Of a stretch of 64,000 nt of DNA, positions 58,562 to 64,000 are shown piece by piece. This DNA is from Phoronis australis (Eukaryota; Phoronida; Phoronidae), in the NCBI GenBank assembly GCA_002633005.1, contig NMRA01000102.1:850345-914344 (forward strand). The letters are read 5' to 3'. Below the pieces are notes generated by a model. The model ran no database searches, was not told the origin of the DNA, and saw nothing but the letters and a program-made list of their open reading frames with translations. Within the stretch, counting starts at the first letter, position 1; every line of letters begins with the position of its first letter. The position numbers and the translations under genes are program-made.

Positions 58562-59267
58562 TATAGTAATTGGAAGTTCTGTGCCATTTGACAAATTCTT
58601 TAGTAAAATTTCAGGAGGCAGCGACATTTAAAAAGGTATGATAAACTAATTACCCCAACTACCTATCCAAAATAATTTCCTGATGAAGGCTTTCTGACAG
58701 ATAACAAACGAGCAAACATCAATTGCGGAGCAATCAAATGTACTGTTTATAGATTATTGCATAGGTTGCAGTGTAATACTTTTCACAGTGGCCCAGTGTG
58801 TAAATATCTCGTTTCTTCAGAAAATCATAACTAGTGATCCTGATACACGGGGTGAGTGTAAGTAAACAAGCAGACACTGGAATACATTTTTCGATAGTTA
58901 CGTTACTAAGGAACGCGGACCCGGTGCCTAATGTCAGACTAAAACTCGAACTCGGACTCGATAATTTCTACTCGAAATCTGTCTCCGTCGAGTCGAACTC
59001 GAAATTGCGTGCCCAATGTTCATTTTTCAGTCGACTCGAAATCGAGTTTACTCGAGAAATCGTACTCGAGTTACTAAGGAACTCTCCTGTGTTGTGAATA
59101 ACATACAAAATAATTTCTGCGAGAACTGCACCCTCTACTGCGTGATCGTCTGCTTTTGAGTGGAAAATTCACAGACAGCAATCAAAAATGTAAGTATTTG
59201 AGTGATATTGCAAACAATAAGTTCTATATACAGCGAAACTGTTAACGATTCTTAATCTATGGTATGG
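58562..59267. repeat. Tandem duplication (~0.7 kb), copy B
   Basis: Second copy of 57648-58337, including a second TCGAG-dense element at 58915-59069 with the same GTTACTAAGGAAC flanks (58902-58914 and 59070-59082). Confidence 0.9.
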
Positions 59268-61479
59268 TATTGGTGAAAAGTTATAAACGGAAAGCAACGT
59301 AGGCTCACCTCACCTAAACAGTGTTAAAGTAAACGATAACCCTTGTGTTGCCAAATTTTGAGCAAATATACGTTTTTAAACCCAAAAGCCAACGTTATTT
59401 TGACCAGCCTTCCGTCAGCGTCCATATCTTCTGCTCAAAGCCTCGCTTTGAACTTCTTAGTTAACCAGTTTTTACTCAAAATTTCGAGTCCAACACTTTT
59501 CGAGTCTGACATTTTGAATTTGTAGCGATCTCGCTAGAGCAGGACACCGTGAAGGGTATTAGAAGAAAGAACAATTACTATGGTTTGTTGAAACCTTGTT
59601 TTGTGTAACTTTATTGAGTTTTGTTTGATATGGACGGCTGAAGTGAAGCACCTGTGGAGTTTCTGGTCAGGAGTGTCATACCTTGTAGTATTACATATGG
59701 TGTATTGGGGGATCAGAAGCTGAGGACGGCTGTGGGTCCGATAAGGATATGTGCTGAAATACTACTATTCATTGACATTGTCATTGTAAAATACACTGAC
59801 ACACTTGTCACTTCCCACAGAAGTTAGGAGCATAAAAATAAAATCAATGGTCCTAAACACACAAACACTACCCAGTCTAGTAATAGTTTTATAATGACTG
59901 ACATCGCTTTTGGTGGTGCCATTCAGCAGTGCCTTTGACTGCAATCCTACAGTCGTACGGAGTATTCAATTTCGGAGGTTGTCTGTTGCTGTGAAATTAG
60001 AATTATACACACTCTTTTGTAAAGTCAGCAAGATAAAACCTCACTTTTTTGAGTTGGCACAGTCATTAAAACTTACCCATTTTGCTGAGAGCCTCAATGG
60101 AAGAGTCAACTTTTCTGATAACATAATTATGCAAAGTTGTTATTTACAGGGAATTTAATTTCAGCAAAAAGCTTTCTGGGCTGTATCCTTTTTAAAACAA
60201 CAAACCTCAGTTGCATATAAAACCTGCAGTGGTTTTGGTGCAACAAAGGATCATTTTATACAGTTCTAACCAAAAAGTAAATATTTTTGTGTGGAATTTA
60301 TTTGGAAATTCACCTTTTCATGGAGATTTTTGCAATGCCTGGGTCACTGATCAGAGTGGTACGTTTGGTCATATGCAATCTATGCAAGTTTCCTCTCTCC
60401 TGGACCCCGACTAGTCGACTGTTTCATTTTATCTTTCCACGTTTACATGTCAAATTTTGTAGTTTGCAACAATCATCTATTAATTTCAGTCTAATTGCAA
60501 AACAACGTCTCAGAACCATTCTAAAACATTATGAAACTACTAAGGTTCGCTGTAATCAAAGCATCGTGGAGTTAGACATTGTAAGCAACCAAACTTTAAA
60601 AACTTGGTTCGTTGAATAATTGCTACTAGTTGGAAAAACATCTCACATTTTAAAATTGGGAGGTCAGGGTACTTCAAAGAGTTTAAGCTGGGTCACTTAA
60701 CCCAAATTGACTGTTTCTTGTGCGTTACTTGAGTTGGCTTGTTATCCAGGCAATTGCCACTCACTGGCAATCCAAATTTTGAGAACAATTTTTAACGCCT
60801 GCTATTCAGTGAAAAATGGGTTCCTGTTATGCATTAGAAAACACTGGTTCTCAAAGTGGGTGTCAATGTTAGGAGCAACATGCTAGTGTTTCATTCTTGT
60901 GATTATGATCTACATAATACAGCAGTGATTTTAGTCAATATTTTTTCAAAATTACAAATTTGACTTTTACTGAGGGGGCCTCCTCGTGGCAAGAGTTGGG
61001 CAGTGTGAAATGCTTAAGTACATTCGCACTTGCAAACACCCTCACGTTGACATCATTAATGTGTTCCTAGAAATAGTATACTCATAAGCTACAAAACACA
61101 CAACATGTAAAGAAATTTATCTAACCATTGGGAACTTTATTTTGCAGATGTATTGATTAGAAATATGGTTTAGTTTGGGGATAGTCTGAAGTACTAAGTC
61201 TGGGCATTAACATAACCGTGGGCGCACAACAGGACTATCCCCTCTTCATTCCAAACCTTCCCCTGACAGAAACTCATTTCTGTTTTGTGCTGGCTTAGCT
61301 TTCCTGTTCCTGTCCCTGTCCCCTGTTCATGCAGTGCCTCCAGGTTGCCTCGCATTACAGTCATTGATTGCCAACAATTTCATGTTTAGCATCCTCTTGA
61401 ATAATTCTGACAACACCAGTGGTGCTAGGGGAAGACCCGACTGCCACTCAAGTTGCACATTCACTGCCTTGTGAAAGCA
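59268..61479. other. Intergenic, nothing recognised
   Basis: No supportable gene. The 110-aa frame at 60287-60619 overlaps other frames and has no domain. Confidence 0.4.
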
Positions 61480-61760
61480 TAGACCATGGGTTTCCACTTT
61501 TTACTCAAGGTTTTTTTTTGGTTATTTACTATTTTACTTTTGTTTGAACTCGAGATAAGTTTCCTTTATTCTAAAATTGAGTGCTTATTGATGGCAATTA
61601 ATAATCCCTGCATTAGACCTAAAAGAAATCTTGAGTTTTTACTCAAATTTTAGTTCGAATCTTGTGGTCATTAAGCACTATCTTGATCTCGCAAGAAAGT
61701 GGACTAGAAGTGACAAAAACAATTTCGAGTTCGATTTGGATTGAAAGTTTCACTCTAGAG
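61480..61760. repeat. Foldback-family element, moderately preserved
   Basis: Contains ACTTTTTACTCAAGG, TTTGAACTCGAGATAAGT and, inverted, AATTTCGAGTTCGATTTGG. It aligns with 63387-63785 around CTACTTTTGGGCGAACTCAA. Confidence 0.5.
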
Positions 61761-63352
61761 GTGTATTCCCAAAACATGATCACATACGTAATCCCTTTTC
61801 AGGGTTTTAAATCAATCCATACAATACTGGACTAGAATCTGTTTAGCCTAAAAAGCATTTAAATACAATGTGGAGCATAGTAAAACATCTCCACTATATT
61901 GTTTTGAAAAAATGAACCCTTTTTAAGTTCCTTATCCACAAATTGTACCATTTTTCAAGCTGCTATTATCCAAACCTCTTTTTAGAACCGTCATGAAACA
62001 ATATAAGATTGGTCTGGTACGAACAATGTTGTTTTTTTGCCAAATTAGTAGCAAAAATCTAATCGCAAGCACTCACAAGAAGATTGGCATTGGATTTGGA
62101 TACTAGTGTCTGGTGTCAATCTTCATGTGTGTACTCGTGATTAGATTCTTGATCTCGTACTGTTCCTTACTGAGATTACATGTGGTATATTGGCTTTAGT
62201 TGAACTGATAGTTTGTTATTGTTTAAGACCTTGCGCAATAACTATGGCTTTGAGCAATAACAAAGTTTGAATTCTTCCAAGTCCACTAAGGAACAAGTTA
62301 AGACAGCGATATATACAGGGCTTGTAATTTTCCTTTTTTGTTTTATTTCCACTTATTCGATGAACAGCTTCGTTTTTATCATCATTTTTGGCTTGATTCA
62401 TACAAAAACATTTGTTTCAGTTTAATTTTACAACACAAAAATATTTCTATCACACAAGTCTATTTGTGAAATGATAGACCATCTGGAAAATTTTCATCTT
62501 TTAGTCGTTCCAATTCCTATATATAGTGGTAAGTCGTTCAGATCAAAATTTAGTCTTTTTCACAAACAACGCATTCATAGCACCTTTAAGGAGTTTAATT
62601 CGAAGGAAATCTGAGAGCCAGAAGACACCATCTAATAAGCAAATTCTGAAATCAACAGATGTGCTTATACTTTCCAAGATGTTCAACCCACATTGTTATG
62701 TATAGGGATAAGGTTCATTCAACCATCCTTGGGCTTTCAGAGTACCCTCCCAACACCATTCCAATGGGGTACCCGGGAACTCCCACACGTTTATATAGGA
62801 CATGACACTCAGCTGGGTGATTTTTCTAAATAATTTCTCTTCAAAATTGTGCTTGAAAAAATCCCTAGCAAAGCAAACTTTTTCCCGTGAATACGACGGG
62901 TTTCACTCTGGAAGTTAAAAACACTGCAAATGGTACCTTTTCCTGCAGCAGAAGGGGTTTTAATACGATAGCTGTATTTTTAAAATTTTGGACACCAGAC
63001 TCATTTTTGAGAAAAGGAATCTCTGAGCCGACTTTTTCAAGCTTTAAGGTGAAAAAGACAGCTGTCCAAGAATTACTACGAAAGGATTAAGTTGTTTGCA
63101 TTAGCTCTCATAAAAAGATTGTGCATTTGAAACATTAGGCTACAATTTTATTGAAGCCCAAACCTCGGACCACAAACCTAATGTTTTAAGCCATTATCCG
63201 AACGGGTGGAGATTCTTCTTGTACCGTGTCACGTTATGCATAAAACTAAAGCTTAGGGCCCATTTTGGACACCTCTCGGGTATTTTCGTAGCTACAAATT
63301 TACCCTTGGAGCGTCTAGAGCACGTCGGCTATTTTCCTATTTACATTTTTTT
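61761..63352. other. Intergenic, nothing recognised
   Basis: No supportable gene or delimited repeat; short frames at 62216-62401 and 62887-63090 are unsupported. Confidence 0.4.
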
Positions 63353-63385
63353 CCGTGACGTCAGCTTGTGAGGCCCGGGAACCAG
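63353..63385. repeat. Direct repeat left of foldback element
   Basis: CCGTGACGTCA, any base, then CTTGTGAGGCCCGGGAACCA; recurs at 63851-63883 with one difference. Confidence 0.8.
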
Positions 63386-63386
63386 G

Positions 63387-63785
63387 GCCCGGTCTCCAAT
63401 CTTTTTACTCGAAATGGAACTCGAAATTAGGTTTGGCATTTTCTACTCTACTTTTGGGCGAACTCAAGATAAGTGTCTATTATTCTATGCTCGAGTACCC
63501 AATAACTTACGTAGATAATTTATTGCCCTTAGTTCACAGTTTGTAAACCCAATATTAAAGCAATAAGTTCGAGTTTGAACTCGAAATTTCGAGTTTTTAC
63601 TCGAGTTAGTAGCACGAATATTAGGGTCTTCAAGGGCAAACTTGAACTAGAAACTCCTATGCATAAACTATAATGTATTCGAGCAGTCTGATAATCAATT
63701 ATCTTAAGTTCGCACAAAAGGAGCAGAGAAATTGCCAAAAATAGTTTCGAGTTCGTTTCGAGTACAAAGATTAGAGACCGGGCTC
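63387..63785. mobile_element. Foldback MITE (~400 bp), best copy
   Basis: The left end GCCCGGTCTCCAATCTTT and the inverted right end (AGCCCGGTCTCTAATCTTT on the other strand) start arms of roughly 180-200 bases with moderate divergence. They share TACTCGAA, AACTCGAAA, TTTGGCA and GCGAACT in order. The centre holds a TCGAGTTTxxACTCGA cluster near 63565-63606. No coding capacity. Relatives occur at 61480, 36834, and more weakly at 478 and 29190. Confidence 0.7.
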
Positions 63786-63850
63786 AGGTTAGCTGACAGT
63801 CAAAGAAAACCATTGGTCTACTGCGCTGTACCTGGGCCTTCACAAATTAT

Positions 63851-63883
63851 CCGTGACGTCATCTTGTGAGGCCCGGGAACCAG
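63851..63883. repeat. Direct repeat right of foldback element
   Basis: Second copy of 63353-63385, about 65 bases beyond the foldback's right end, so it is not a simple target duplication. Confidence 0.8.
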
Positions 63884-64000
63884 CGTTCCGTTCAGTAACG
63901 CTAGGACTTTGCTAAAAATCAAGACTTCGGGAGATTACGTGATATATTGGCGTGTAATTTAAATGAGAATCGTGACATTGTCTAGACTTTAGCTAGGTAC
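63884..64000. other. Window end, nothing recognised
   Basis: Too short to judge. Confidence 0.4.

Noticed and set aside
1-64000. CRISPR arrays, rRNA genes, bacterial operons or bacterial contamination
   Set aside because: No regularly spaced repeats, no rRNA-like conserved blocks, and introns throughout the gene models.

Overview
This window is animal nuclear DNA, most likely from a marine invertebrate. The evidence is GT-AG spliced genes, families typical of metazoans (TIR, THAP, a SAMD9-like protein, a P2X7-ballast-like cysteine motif) and dense, decayed DNA transposons. The sequence alone does not fix the phylum; cnidarian, lophotrochozoan, sponge and amphioxus all remain possible. There are two large assembly gaps (5403-6220 and 44484-45090) and three single-base gaps (41321, 54866, 58440). 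One of the single-base gaps falls inside an important gene.

Region 1 (1-10722) is a tandem segmental duplication of a two-exon minus-strand gene of unknown function. Copy 1 is complete (715 aa). Copy 2 loses its C-terminus in the gap, and its intron carries a 1.65-kb TTAA-flanked transposon that copy 1 lacks. Copy 1 ends upstream in a near-perfect foldback palindrome. Region 2 (10723-16726) has no convincing host gene but holds a decayed mariner-type (DD37D) transposon with long terminal repeats. Region 3 (16727-24029) is a five-exon plus-strand gene for a lysine-rich coiled-coil-like protein of 410 aa, with a tRNA-headed SINE and a MITE in its last intron.

Region 4 (27158-29098) is a TTAA-flanked transposon of Kolobok type with about 156-bp inverted repeats. 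It carries two convergent gene remnants: a THAP-domain transposase and a small protein with the W-C-x-C...E-C-x-C-C cluster of the P2X7 'ballast' family. The TTAA element in region 1 appears to be a mirror-image relative with the same two-gene plan. This is the most unusual system in the window.

Region 5 (30944-56851) looks like an innate-immunity neighbourhood on the minus strand. It has a three-exon gene end of unknown family (with a Ty3/gypsy relic in its intron), a TIR-domain exon, a three-exon gene end with a hydrophobic segment, and a roughly 1,580-aa SAMD9/SAMD9L-like protein in one large exon. Between these lies a second duplicated block (42946-44156 and 45093-48006) with a clean transposon insertion in one copy. 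Region 6 (57000-64000) has no supported gene. It holds a 0.7-kb tandem duplication, TCGAG-dense repeats and foldback elements.

The host genes do not form an operon-like pathway. The only plausible functional grouping is the TIR and SAMD9-like genes, both from families used in pathogen sensing; that grouping is inference.
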